A DNA stretch of 64,000 bases from Paracoccus caeni (lineage in GTDB: Bacteria > Pseudomonadota > Alphaproteobacteria > Rhodobacterales > Rhodobacteraceae): positions 62,001-126,000 of the forward strand of contig NZ_JAEPRQ010000007.1 in the NCBI RefSeq assembly GCF_016629665.1. Reading direction: 5' to 3'. Positions 32,880 to 41,832 of this stretch are shown here, piece by piece; within the stretch, counting starts at the first letter, position 1, and every line of letters begins with the position of its first letter. Below the pieces are notes generated by a model. The model ran no database searches and was not told the DNA's origin. It saw nothing but the letters and a program-made list of their open reading frames with translations. The position numbers and the translations under genes were made by a program.

Positions 32880-34994
32880 ATGCGTATCCGCTCACTCATC
32901 TTGACCAGCGCCAGCACCCTCGCGCTGTCCCTGCCCGTCCTCGCGCAAGACGCGGTCCCGGTTCTCCCTAGCGCCAATGACGATTCCGTTTTCGTCCTCG
33001 GCACGATTACGCTGACCATCGACGATGTGTCGGGCTTCACCGCCGATGGTGCGCAGACGACCAAATCGGCAACGCCGATCTCAGAATCGCAACAATCGAC
33101 AACCGTCGTCACCAATGATCAAATCACCAAGCAGGGCGCCCAGAACATGGGGCAAGCTCTTGGTTACACGGCCGGTGTTCTTGCCGAACCGTTCGGGATC
33201 GACCCTCGATTTGACACACCATATATCCGTGGCTTCAAGGCGGAACACGCGCAATACGTGAACGGTCTGCGCCAAGGCCGCTATTTCGGCGCGATCAAAC
33301 AAGAAATCTACGGCATGCAGCAGATCGAAGTTCTGCGCGGCCCGTCCTCGTCGCTATATGGTGCCGGCTCACCCCTTGGCGTGATCAACATGGTTCAGAA
33401 ACGCGCTCGGTCTACGGACATGAGCGAGGTCGGGTTGGGCTTTGACAGCAACGGCAGCAGCCGCCTGTTTTTCGATGTGAACCGTGCGCCGAATGAAGAT
33501 TTGGCATGGCGCGTCACCGGCATTGGCCGCAACGACAGCACGCAGATCGAGGACCTGACGAACAAAGGCGGCTATCTGGCGGGCGCTGTCCGCTGGACCC
33601 CGGATGATGCGACCACCATCGATCTGCTTGCCAACTACACCAAAGACGCGCCGATGCCGCCGACCGGCGTGCCCTTCGCGCTGACCGGCACCGGGAATGA
33701 CGATTACCTGCGCGAACTTTATACCGGCCAGAAGGACTGGGACGACAGCGACCGCACGTCCTATGCCATCGGCGCCGAGATCAGCCACGAATTCGACAAC
33801 GGCTGGACTCTCAGCCAAGGCTTCCGTTACGAAAGCCTCGATTGGGAATACCGCACCACCTATGCAAGTGCAGTTAACGGCGACTCGACCTTCAGCCGGG
33901 GATCCAGCGAGCAGCTTGAAGACAGCAAGACCATTAGCCTCGACACCCGCCTGACCGGCGAAGTGGTCACGGGTCAGGCAACACACAGACTGCTGTTCGG
34001 CGCGGACGTTCGCAAATACGACGCCCACGAAAGCAGCCAGTTCTTCACCGCAGCCGATCTGAACTGGCGCAATCCAGACTACTATGTCGACGCACGTTCG
34101 CCCTATGCCGATCCGAATGCCGGACCTTCGCTGCTGCGCCAAGTCGGCATCTATGTTCAGGACGAAATCGAATACGGCAACTGGCGCGGTTCGCTTGGCC
34201 TGCGTTACGATTGGGTGAAGCAGTCGGGCGAGCGTTACGGAGCTGTTTCGGAATTCGAAGAAAACGAAGTGACTGGTCGTGCGGGTCTGTCTTATGTCTT
34301 TGACAATGGATTTGCGCCTTATATTTCCTATTCAACCTCGTTCGACCCGAATGCGGGCGTCGATATTGATAACAAGGTGCTGCGTCCGACCGAAGGCGAA
34401 CAGTGGGAAGTCGGCGTCAAGTATCTGCCGCAATCCTTCGACGGTTTGATCACGGTCTCGGTCTATGATTTGCGTCAGTCCAACGTGAATCGCAGCGTCA
34501 GGCGCACCGACGGACCGGGCAGCGCGATCCGTCAAATCGATGAGGTGAAATCGCAAGGCTTGGAAGTTGAAGCGACTGCAGAGATTGCAGAAGGTTGGCA
34601 GATCCGGGGCGGTTATGCTTATAACCGCACCGAGCAAATCGATCCGACAGGTTCCGTTGATCCTAGCACAGGGCTTATTTTTGACGGCAAAGAACTGGCC
34701 GATGCGCCGCGTCACCTTGCAAGCCTTTGGATCGACCGCGACTTCGGCAATGGTTTGCGCGTCGGTGGCGGTATCCGTCATATCGGATCGCGCTATATCG
34801 ACGGTGCCAACTCTCAGAAATTGGACAGCGTGACGCTTCTGGATCTGGGCGGCAGCTATACCTATGGCAGCGTCGAAACCTCTCTGAACATCACCAACCT
34901 GACTGACGAGGTCTACGTTGGTGCCTGCGGTTTCTCCTATTGCTCCTACGGCGAAGGCCGGACGGTGACCGCAAAAGTGACCTACAAGTGGTGA
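32880..34994 (+). CDS. TonB-dependent ferric-siderophore receptor
   Basis: This 704-residue outer-membrane receptor has a signal peptide over about residues 1-22 (ending V-L-A-Q). A plug domain follows (T-T-V-V-T-N-D-Q-I, Y-I-R-G-F and V-L-R-G-P-S-S-S-L-Y-G-A-G-S-P-L-G). A 22-strand barrel ends in the aromatic residue W (A-K-V-T-Y-K-W). The plug motifs and the ending I-T-N-L-T-D-E-V-Y-V-G-A-C match the FhuA/FoxA-type siderophore receptor group. The last four bases overlap the fhuD-like gene. Hydroxamate specificity is inferred from the adjacent fhuDBC-like genes. Confidence 0.9.
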   Translation: MRIRSLILTSASTLALSLPVLAQDAVPVLPSANDDSVFVLGTITLTIDDVSGFTADGAQTTKSATPISESQQSTTVVTNDQITKQGAQNMGQALGYTAGVLAEPFGIDPRFDTPYIRGFKAEHAQYVNGLRQGRYFGAIKQEIYGMQQIEVLRGPSSSLYGAGSPLGVINMVQKRARSTDMSEVGLGFDSNGSSRLFFDVNRAPNEDLAWRVTGIGRNDSTQIEDLTNKGGYLAGAVRWTPDDATTIDLLANYTKDAPMPPTGVPFALTGTGNDDYLRELYTGQKDWDDSDRTSYAIGAEISHEFDNGWTLSQGFRYESLDWEYRTTYASAVNGDSTFSRGSSEQLEDSKTISLDTRLTGEVVTGQATHRLLFGADVRKYDAHESSQFFTAADLNWRNPDYYVDARSPYADPNAGPSLLRQVGIYVQDEIEYGNWRGSLGLRYDWVKQSGERYGAVSEFEENEVTGRAGLSYVFDNGFAPYISYSTSFDPNAGVDIDNKVLRPTEGEQWEVGVKYLPQSFDGLITVSVYDLRQSNVNRSVRRTDGPGSAIRQIDEVKSQGLEVEATAEIAEGWQIRGGYAYNRTEQIDPTGSVDPSTGLIFDGKELADAPRHLASLWIDRDFGNGLRVGGGIRHIGSRYIDGANSQKLDSVTLLDLGGSYTYGSVETSLNITNLTDEVYVGACGFSYCSYGEGRTVTAKVTYKW

Positions 34995-35902
34995 CACCCG
35001 TGGCCGTATCCCTCCGGCCCACTCGTCGCACCATCCTGACCGCCGCCAGCGCAATGCTGGCGGCGGGTTTGCCTTTTCCGGCCCTTGCCCGGACGTCAAA
35101 GCCGCGCCTTGCCGCGATTGACTGGGCGATGCTGGAAACCGCCATTGCCATCGGCCATATGCCCGTCGCCGCCGCCGAACTGATCCGCTTCCGCGCCGAT
35201 GTGGTGGAACCCGTTGTGCCCGAGGACGTCATCGACCTTGGCCTGCGCGGCGCGCCGAATTTCGAGCTGTTGCAGCTCATCCGGCCCGATCTGATCCTGT
35301 CCTCGCCCTTCTACACCAAATACGACGACCGGCTGGCCCAGATCGCCCCGCTGCTGAGCTTGCCCTTCTACATTCCGGGCGATCCGCCCTTGCCCAAAGC
35401 CCTGTCCGCGATCACCGCACTGGCCGAGGCCGTGGACGACCCGCAGGCAGGCACCCGCACCCTTACAGAGACCGAGGCCAGCTTCACCGACATCGCCGCC
35501 CGGCTTGCCCCCTTCGCAGATCTGCCCGTGGCGCTGGTCAATATCGGCGATGCCCGGCACATGCGGACCTTTGGCTTCGACAGCCTTTTTGGCAGCACGC
35601 TGGTCCGGTTGGGCCTTCAGAATGCCTGGTCCGAGGCCACTCGCTTCAGCTTCCACGCCCCCGTCCCGATTGAGCAACTGGCCGCAATGACCGATGCCCG
35701 TCTGGTCATCATCGGCGATATCCCTTCCGAAGCGCGGCGCAGTCTTGCCGCAAGCATCCTCTGGCACGCCCTGCCGCCGGTCGCGGCCAACCGCGTCTTC
35801 TTCTTGCCCGAGACCAACCCTTTCGGTGGCATCCCCGCCGCCCTGCGCTTTGCCGCAGCACTGGCGGGCGCCTTCGAACAAGGACCACGGCCCCTCGCAT
35901 GA
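34991..35902 (+). CDS. fhuD: Periplasmic iron-siderophore-binding protein, FhuD-like
   Basis: This protein of about 303 residues is a class III (TroA/BtuF-fold) binding protein. It has I-D-W-A-M-L-E-T near residue 38, then R-P-D-L-I-L near 96, the features of ferric hydroxamate FhuD. The N-terminus reads R-P-T-R-R-T-I-L-T-A, a twin-arginine-type signal followed by a hydrophobic stretch. The start is uncertain: GTG at 34991 overlaps the receptor stop (GTGA), and a GTG at 35000 is also possible. It overlaps fhuB by four bases. Confidence 0.82.
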   Translation: MTPVAVSLRPTRRTILTAASAMLAAGLPFPALARTSKPRLAAIDWAMLETAIAIGHMPVAAAELIRFRADVVEPVVPEDVIDLGLRGAPNFELLQLIRPDLILSSPFYTKYDDRLAQIAPLLSLPFYIPGDPPLPKALSAITALAEAVDDPQAGTRTLTETEASFTDIAARLAPFADLPVALVNIGDARHMRTFGFDSLFGSTLVRLGLQNAWSEATRFSFHAPVPIEQLAAMTDARLVIIGDIPSEARRSLAASILWHALPPVAANRVFFLPETNPFGGIPAALRFAAALAGAFEQGPRPLA

Positions 35903-37875
35903 CCCGCGCTGTCCGCATCTCCCTGCCGCTGGCGGCGGCGTTTGCGATCCTGCTGTGGCTGGTCGCGGCAACGACGCAATTACCGTTGGCCGACTGGCCC
36001 GCCCTGCCCTTCCGCCCCGACGCCATGAGCATCGAGCAAATCCTGATGGCCTTCGGCACGATGCCGCGCGGCGTCATGGCATTGCTGGCAGGCGCATTGC
36101 TGGGCCTGTCCGGCGCCATCCTGCAAGTCGTGCTGCGCAATCCCGTCGCCGACCCGACCACGCTTGGCATCTCATCCGGGGCGCAACTTGCACTGGTGCT
36201 GGCGACGGTTTTCGCGCCCGGTATCCTCGATTATGGCCGCTGGCCCATCGCGCTTGCGGGGGCGGGTGGAGCCGCTGCGCTTGTCCTTGCCGTCGGTGCC
36301 AAACGCGCCTTTGCCCCGGTCACCATGGTCATCGCCGGCCTGCTGATCGGCATGACCGCCAGCGCCATCGCCACCGCCATCACGCTGGCCCAGGGCGAAT
36401 ATCTGCTGTCGCTGGTGATCTGGAACGGCGGCTCGCTGGTGCAGCAAAGCTGGGGCGGTCCGCGCGCCCTGACCCTGACATTGATCGCCGGAGCAATCGC
36501 CGCCACCCTGCTGGCCCGCCCGCTCCGCGTCCTGTCGCTGGGCGCAGAGGGCGCATCCGGCCTTGGCCTCAACGTCACGCTGGTCCGCCTGACCGCCGTG
36601 GCGGTGGCGGTTTTCCTCGCCGCCGCCGTCTCGGCCGAGATCGGGCTGATTGCCTTTGTCGGCCTTGCCGGGCCCGCCCTTGCCCGAACCCTTGGCGTGC
36701 GCGGGATCAAGGAATTGCTGATCCTCGCCCCGCTGATCGGCGCGCTGATCCTGTCGATCTGCGACGGCATCGTGCTGACCATCGCAGGCCAAAGCGGCGA
36801 GATGTTCCCGACCGGCGCCATGACCGGCCTGCTGGGCGGCCCGCTACTGCTGTGGCTGCTGCCACGGCTACGCGGCTCGACCCCGCCCGGAACCGAGGCC
36901 GCCGAAGGCCCCGCCCGCCGTCGCAATCACCCGAAAACGCTGATCCTGTCGCTGCTGGCCGCGCTGATCATCGCGGCGCTGGTGCTGGTCTGGATCGGTC
37001 GCGTCCCCGGCGGCTGGGCGGTGCTTGACGCCGAAAGCTTCGCCGCGTTTCTGCCGATGCGCCTGCCCCGGCTGGTCGCCGCCGCCGCTGCGGGCGCGGC
37101 CCTTGCCCTTGCCGGGGCGATCCTGCAACGTCTGACCGCCAACCCGCTTGCCTCACCCGAAGTCTTGGGCGTCTCGGGCGGTGCATCCCTGGGCTATGCG
37201 GCGACCGTGTTTATTGTCGCGGCGCCGACCGCCGTTACGCTCACCACCGGCACGATGATCGGCGGGGTCGTGTCGCTGGCGTTAATCACCCTCTTCGTCA
37301 GCCGCCGCGACATGCCGCCCGAGCGGGTGTTGCTGGCCGGTATCGCCGTTTCGGCCCTGGCATCCTCGGTCCTCTCGGCGATCATGGCGATCGGAGACGC
37401 CCGCGCATGGGCGATCCTCGACTGGCTCAGCGGCTCATCCCGCACCGTCTCGCTGACCGGCGCATCGGCCCTTGCCGCCACCGCCGCCATCCTCTGGATC
37501 GCCGCGCTGTCAATGCATCGCTGGTTGGCCGTCCTGCCCTTGGGCCACGGCGTCGCGGGCGGGATCGGCCTGCCGATCCGCCTGTCGCGAACCCTGCTCA
37601 TCGCGCTTGCAGGCATGGCGACCGGGGCTGCGACCGTTCTTGTCGGCCCGCTCAGCTTCGTTGGCCTGATGGCCCCGCATATGGCCCGCCGCCTTGGCCT
37701 TGCCCGGCCCCGCGATCAACTGACCGGAGCGGCGCTGATCGGTGCCGCTTTGATGCTGACCGCCGATTTCGGCGCGCGCATGGCGGGCTTTCCCTATGAA
37801 CTGCCGCTTGGCCTCTTCGCGTCGCTGATTGGCGCGCCTTGGCTGATCTGGCTGATGATGAGACCCAACCGATGA
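35899..37875 (+). CDS. fhuB: Fused iron-siderophore ABC permease, FhuB-like
   Basis: This 658-residue permease contains two tandem FecCD/BtuC-type domains (about 1-325 and 345-658) with roughly twenty membrane helices, the FhuB layout. Each half has the family loop: RNPVADPTTLGISSGAQLAL near residue 80 and A-N-P-L-A-S-P-E-V-L-G-V-S-G-G-A near 415. Each also has a coupling segment, F-V-G-L-A-G-P-A-L-A-R near 253 and F-V-G-L-M-A-P-H-M-A-R near 588. Overlaps with fhuD and fhuC indicate one transcript. It should import ferric siderophore into the cytoplasm. Confidence 0.92.
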   Translation: MTRAVRISLPLAAAFAILLWLVAATTQLPLADWPALPFRPDAMSIEQILMAFGTMPRGVMALLAGALLGLSGAILQVVLRNPVADPTTLGISSGAQLALVLATVFAPGILDYGRWPIALAGAGGAAALVLAVGAKRAFAPVTMVIAGLLIGMTASAIATAITLAQGEYLLSLVIWNGGSLVQQSWGGPRALTLTLIAGAIAATLLARPLRVLSLGAEGASGLGLNVTLVRLTAVAVAVFLAAAVSAEIGLIAFVGLAGPALARTLGVRGIKELLILAPLIGALILSICDGIVLTIAGQSGEMFPTGAMTGLLGGPLLLWLLPRLRGSTPPGTEAAEGPARRRNHPKTLILSLLAALIIAALVLVWIGRVPGGWAVLDAESFAAFLPMRLPRLVAAAAAGAALALAGAILQRLTANPLASPEVLGVSGGASLGYAATVFIVAAPTAVTLTTGTMIGGVVSLALITLFVSRRDMPPERVLLAGIAVSALASSVLSAIMAIGDARAWAILDWLSGSSRTVSLTGASALAATAAILWIAALSMHRWLAVLPLGHGVAGGIGLPIRLSRTLLIALAGMATGAATVLVGPLSFVGLMAPHMARRLGLARPRDQLTGAALIGAALMLTADFGARMAGFPYELPLGLFASLIGAPWLIWLMMRPNR

Positions 37876-38648
37876 GTGATACGCTGTTTCAGATCGATGG
37901 CCTCTGCGTCGATGTTCCCGGTCGCCGCCTGCTGGACGGGGTTAGCCTGAACCTTCCGGCGGGTCAGATGATCGCGCTCATCGGCCATAACGGCTCGGGC
38001 AAATCGACGCTGCTGAAGGTGCTGGCCCGCCAGATCGCCGCCACCCATGGCCGCGTCACGTTCGAAGGCCATGCCCTGACCGACTGGAAGGCCCGCGATT
38101 ATGCCCGCAGGCTTGCCTTCCTGCCGCAGCACCCGCCCCCGGCGGAAGGCATGATCGTCAGCGAACTGGTGGCGCTTGGCCGCTATCCTTGGCACGGCGC
38201 GCTTGGCCGCTTTGGCGCCGAGGATCATCAGGCCGTGGCAAGCGCCATGACCGAATGCGCCATCGACCGCTTTGCCGACCAGCTTGTCGATACGATGTCG
38301 GGCGGCGAACGTCAGCGGGCATGGCTTGCGATGATGGTCGCGCAACAGGCCGGAACGCTGCTACTGGATGAACCCATTTCTGCGCTGGATATCGCCCATC
38401 AGGTCGAGGTGCTGGCACTTGTCCGGCGCATGTGCCATGAACAGGGCCGCAGCGCGGTGATCGTCCTGCACGAGGTCAACATGTCCGCCCGCTTCTGCGA
38501 CCACGTCGTCGCGCTGAAGGGCGGCAAGCTGATCATGCAGGGCAGCCCGGACGAGCTGATGCGCTCTGACACGCTTCAGCGGATCTACGGCCTGCCGATG
38601 GATGTGCTGACCCGCCCGGACGGTCGCCCCGTTGCCATTCCGGCCTGA
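37872..38648 (+). CDS. fhuC: Iron-siderophore ABC transporter ATP-binding protein, FhuC-like
   Basis: This 258-residue ATPase has Walker A GHNGSGKST near residue 38, signature MSGGERQRAW near 142 and Walker B T-L-L-L-D-E-P-I-S-A-L-D near 162, all in FepC/FhuC form. I chose the ATG at 37872, which overlaps the fhuB stop (ATGA). It ends 12 bp before an ABC exporter gene. With the FhuB-like permease and FhuD-like binding protein it completes the importer. Confidence 0.92.
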   Translation: MSDTLFQIDGLCVDVPGRRLLDGVSLNLPAGQMIALIGHNGSGKSTLLKVLARQIAATHGRVTFEGHALTDWKARDYARRLAFLPQHPPPAEGMIVSELVALGRYPWHGALGRFGAEDHQAVASAMTECAIDRFADQLVDTMSGGERQRAWLAMMVAQQAGTLLLDEPISALDIAHQVEVLALVRRMCHEQGRSAVIVLHEVNMSARFCDHVVALKGGKLIMQGSPDELMRSDTLQRIYGLPMDVLTRPDGRPVAIPA

Positions 38649-38660
38649 AGGAAAACCCCG

Positions 38661-40361
38661 ATGCTGCGCCAGTTCTTTTCCTACTATCGCCCGTTCATGG
38701 GCCTCTTCTGGCTGGATTTCGGCTGCGCTGTGATCTCCGGCCTGCTGGAACTGGCCTTCCCGGTCGCGATCACGCTGTTTATCGACCACCTGCTGCCGCA
38801 GGGCAACTGGTCGCTGACCGTCGCCGCCGCCGCAGGGCTGCTGGTGCTTTACGCATTGAATGCCGGGCTTCTGACCATCGTCACCTATTGGGGCCACAAA
38901 CTGGGCATCAATATCGAGACCGAGATGCGCGCCCGCGCCTTCGATCACCTCACCCGCCTGTCGTGGCGCTGGTATGACCGCGCCCGCACCGGCAAGCTGG
39001 TCGCCCGCGTCACCCGCGATCTTGAGGAAATCGGCGAGGTCGCCCATCATGGCCCCGAAGACGCCTTCATCGCGGTGATGACCTTCGTTGGCGCCTTCGC
39101 GCTGATGTTCTGGATGAACCCGCAGCTGGCGTTTATCGTGGCGCTGATCGTTCCCGCCATGCTGGCGCTGGTGGTGTTCTACGGCGGTCGCATGACCCAG
39201 ACATGGCGCGCCATTTATTCCCGCGTCGGCGATTTCAACGTCCGGCTGGAGGAAGCGCTTGGCGGTGTCCGCGTCGTGCAGGCTTTCGGCAACGAACGCC
39301 ACGAGACCGAACTTTTCGCCCATGACAATGCCCGCTACCGGCAGGCGAAACTGGACGCCTACAAGATCATGGCCGCCTCGGGCGCGCTGCAATATATGGG
39401 TATGCGGCTGGTGCAGGTGATCGTCATGGTCGTGGGCGCGGGTTTCGTCCTGTCGGGCGATCTGACCACCGGCGGCTTCGTCGGCTTCCTGCTGATGGTC
39501 GGCGTCTTCTATCGCCCGCTGGAAAAAATCGCCGCCGTCATCGAAACCTATCCGCGCGGCATCGCCGGTTTCCGCCGCTATCAGGAATTGCTGGCAACCG
39601 ACCCCGAGATCGAGGACGCCCCCGGCGCGACCGAGGCCCCTGCTTTGCGCGGCGATATCACCTTCCACGACATAAGCTTCGCCTATGACCCGACCCGCCC
39701 GATCCTGAAGGGGATCGATCTGACCATCCGCGCGGGCGAGACCGTGGCCTTCGTCGGCCCCTCGGGCGCGGGCAAAACGACGCTTCTGGCGCTGCTGCCC
39801 CGCTTCTACGAGCCGACCTCGGGCCGGATCAGCATCGACGGCCTGGACCTGCCGCAGATGAAGCTGAACAGCCTGCGCCGCCAGATCGGTCTGGTCTCGC
39901 AGGACGTGTTCCTGTTCGGCGGCACCTTGCGCGAAAACATCGCCTATGGCCGCCTCGGCGCCACCGATGACGAAATCCGCGCCGCCGCCGCGCAAGCACA
40001 ACTGACCTCGATGATCGAAACCCTGCCCGAGGGTCTGGACACCATCGTCGGCGAACGCGGCGTGATGCTGTCAGGCGGCCAGAAACAGCGCGTGGCCATC
40101 GCCCGCGCCTTCCTGAAAAACCCCCCGATCCTGATTCTGGACGAGGCGACAAGCGCGCTGGACAGCCAGACCGAGCGTGAGATTCAGACGGCGCTCGACG
40201 CTTTGGCCGTCGGTCGCACAACGCTGGTCATCGCCCACCGTTTGGGCACGATTCGGGGCGCCAACCGCATCGTCGTCATGCAGGAAGGCCAGATCGCCGA
40301 GATCGGCAGCCATACCGAACTGCTGGCCCAGGGCGGCATCTACGCAAGGCTGGCGGCATAG
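38661..40361 (+). CDS. ABC exporter with fused membrane and ATPase domains (MsbA/IrtA-like)
   Basis: This 566-residue half-transporter has a six-helix type I exporter domain (about 1-310) and an ATPase domain with Walker A GPSGAGKTT near 373, signature [16 protein letters not shown] near 470 and Walker B I-L-I-L-D-E-A-T. It would act as a homodimer. It follows fhuC by 12 bp, so it is very likely in the siderophore operon. It could export a siderophore made by the cell or, as in IrtAB-type systems, move ferric siderophore inward. Sequence alone cannot decide between the two. Confidence 0.85.
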   Translation: MLRQFFSYYRPFMGLFWLDFGCAVISGLLELAFPVAITLFIDHLLPQGNWSLTVAAAAGLLVLYALNAGLLTIVTYWGHKLGINIETEMRARAFDHLTRLSWRWYDRARTGKLVARVTRDLEEIGEVAHHGPEDAFIAVMTFVGAFALMFWMNPQLAFIVALIVPAMLALVVFYGGRMTQTWRAIYSRVGDFNVRLEEALGGVRVVQAFGNERHETELFAHDNARYRQAKLDAYKIMAASGALQYMGMRLVQVIVMVVGAGFVLSGDLTTGGFVGFLLMVGVFYRPLEKIAAVIETYPRGIAGFRRYQELLATDPEIEDAPGATEAPALRGDITFHDISFAYDPTRPILKGIDLTIRAGETVAFVGPSGAGKTTLLALLPRFYEPTSGRISIDGLDLPQMKLNSLRRQIGLVSQDVFLFGGTLRENIAYGRLGATDDEIRAAAAQAQLTSMIETLPEGLDTIVGERGVMLSGGQKQRVAIARAFLKNPPILILDEATSALDSQTEREIQTALDALAVGRTTLVIAHRLGTIRGANRIVVMQEGQIAEIGSHTELLAQGGIYARLAA

Positions 40362-40375
40362 AACGAAGGGTGGGG

Positions 40376-40491
40376 CACAGCCGCGGTTGGGCATGCGCAA
40401 CGGTCGTTCTTGCCACTTTATGGTGCCACCCCGTCGAACACCTCTGTCGCGCGCGGCATCACCAAAGTGCCCAGCCGGGGGGCGGCTGTGC
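40376..40491. repeat. Long imperfect inverted repeat (MITE-like) in a palindrome-rich gap
   Basis: GCACAGCCGC (40376-40385) and GCGGCTGTGC (40482-40491) are perfect inverted ends 96 bp apart. Inside, TGGGCA (40389-40394) pairs with TGCCCA (40468-40473), and CACTTT-type segments are also inverted. The element looks like a degraded miniature inverted-repeat unit. It lies between convergent genes, with no coding frame of its own. Confidence 0.5.
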
Positions 40492-40534
40492 ACTGCCCGG
40501 CGTCGCCCAAGGGCGACTCGATTCCGGGCGGGCG
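40491..40534 (+). repeat. REP-like 44-bp palindromic repeat, copy 2
   Basis: Second copy of the unit at 31356-31399, differing at two positions. Here the inner palindrome is perfect (GTCGCCC-AA-GGGCGAC), and outer arms GCCCGG/CCGGGC enclose it, so it can fold as a nested hairpin. Confidence 0.65.
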
Positions 40535-40557
40535 CTTTAAGTTAACCGATTAAAGCG
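40533..40557. repeat. Inverted repeat CGCTTTAA/TTAAAGCG
   Basis: Perfect 8-bp arms at 40533-40540 and 40550-40557 flank a 9-bp spacer. It abuts REP copy 2 and is AT-rich compared with its surroundings. It may help to terminate the leftward chrA transcript. Confidence 0.45.
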
Positions 40558-40565
40558 TTGCGTAG

Positions 40566-40586
40566 GGTGCGTGCTCCGCACGCACC
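40566..40586. repeat. Inverted repeat GGTGCGTGC/GCACGCACC
   Basis: Perfect 9-bp arms (40566-40574 and 40578-40586) with loop TCC, preceded by GTAG. Similar G-G-G-T-G-C-G-T-type palindromes are dispersed in many bacterial genomes. It sits 8 bp beyond the chrA stop and may act as its terminator. Confidence 0.5.
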
Positions 40587-40594
40587 ACCCCCCA

Positions 40595-41770
40595 TCAAAC
40601 CAACGCCAACCCAATCCCGCCGCACTCTGCAAGCACCACCACCACCCATGGCGGCACCCTCAGCATCAGCAACGCAAAACACCCGACCGCCAGCGCCAGA
40701 TCCGCCACCCCATGCACCGCGCTGACAAACACCGGATCGTAAAGCGCCGCCGCAAGGATTCCGACGACGGCGGCATTCGACCCCTGCATCATCCGTTGCG
40801 CCACGCTTTCCTGCCGAAAGCGGCTCCAGAACGGCAGCGCCGCGATAAGGATCAGAAACCCCGGCAGAAAGATCGCGGCCAAGGCCATCAACCCGGCCCA
40901 GAACGACGCCCCGACCACGGTCCCCAGATAGGCGGCAAAGGTGAAAAGCGGCCCCGGCAGCGCCTGTGCCGCGCCATATCCGGCAAGGAACTGATCGGCG
41001 CTCACCCGTCCCGTCTGCACCATCTCTGCATCCAGCAGCGGTAGCACCACATGCCCACCGCCAAAGACCAACGACCCGGCGCGATAAAAGCTGTCAGCCA
41101 AAGCCAAACCGGGCACAGCCTCCGCAAGCAGCGGCAACAACACCAGCAGCGCCAGAAAACCGACCGCCGCGATCCAACCGATCCGCGCCGACACGGGCAG
41201 GCTTACCGGCCCCCCTGCCCTGCCCGCTCCGGTCTCCCGCAGCATCAGCCCGGCGACAGCGCCGATCAGGATAGCCACCATCATCGCCACCGCGCCGGGC
41301 GCAAGCATCAGCACCGCGATCGCCACAACCGCAATCGCGACACGCGGCGCATCCGGCGTCAAACTGCGCGCCATCCCCCACAAAGCCTGTGCCACGATGG
41401 CGACCGCGACCAGCTTCAGCCCATGCAGCAGCCCCTCGCCGAACGGCCCGCCGACCCCCGGCGCGGCCATCGCGAAAGCCAGCATGATCAGGGCCGAGGG
41501 CAGCGTGAACCCGACAAAAGCCGCTGCCGCCCCGGCCCATCCGGCCCGCGTCAGCCCAACCGCAAAGCCCGCCTGACTGGAGGTCGGGCCCGGCAGGAAC
41601 TGACACAAGGCGACCAGATCGGCATAAGCGGCATCGGTCAGCCAGCGCCGCCGCACGACCAGCTCTTCGCGAAAATATCCCAGATGCGCGACCGGCCCGC
41701 CGAACGAGGTCAGACCCAGTTTCAGGAACACCCGAAACACCTCGGCCGCGCTGCCATTGCTGTCGCTCAT
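40595..41770 (-). CDS. chrA: Chromate ion transporter, ChrA (two CHR domains)
   Basis: This 391-residue protein has about eleven membrane segments in two homologous CHR halves. The first half has LGLTSFGGPVAHLGYF near residue 17, then Q-F-L-P-G-P-T-S-S-Q near 57; the second has G-S-L-V-F-G-G-G-H-V-V-L-P near 230 and A-L-P-G-P-L-F near 268. Family members export chromate. The gene is in the iron region but read against it, with no chrB regulator beside it. A role other than chromate efflux (for example another oxyanion) cannot be excluded. Confidence 0.9.
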   Translation of the reverse strand: MSDSNGSAAEVFRVFLKLGLTSFGGPVAHLGYFREELVVRRRWLTDAAYADLVALCQFLPGPTSSQAGFAVGLTRAGWAGAAAAFVGFTLPSALIMLAFAMAAPGVGGPFGEGLLHGLKLVAVAIVAQALWGMARSLTPDAPRVAIAVVAIAVLMLAPGAVAMMVAILIGAVAGLMLRETGAGRAGGPVSLPVSARIGWIAAVGFLALLVLLPLLAEAVPGLALADSFYRAGSLVFGGGHVVLPLLDAEMVQTGRVSADQFLAGYGAAQALPGPLFTFAAYLGTVVGASFWAGLMALAAIFLPGFLILIAALPFWSRFRQESVAQRMMQGSNAAVVGILAAALYDPVFVSAVHGVADLALAVGCFALLMLRVPPWVVVVLAECGGIGLALV

Positions 41771-41832
41771 CGAAACGGGATTCCTGCATCGGGACCGGAC
41801 GGGCGCAACCTAGCCGTCCGTCGCCCGCGCCG

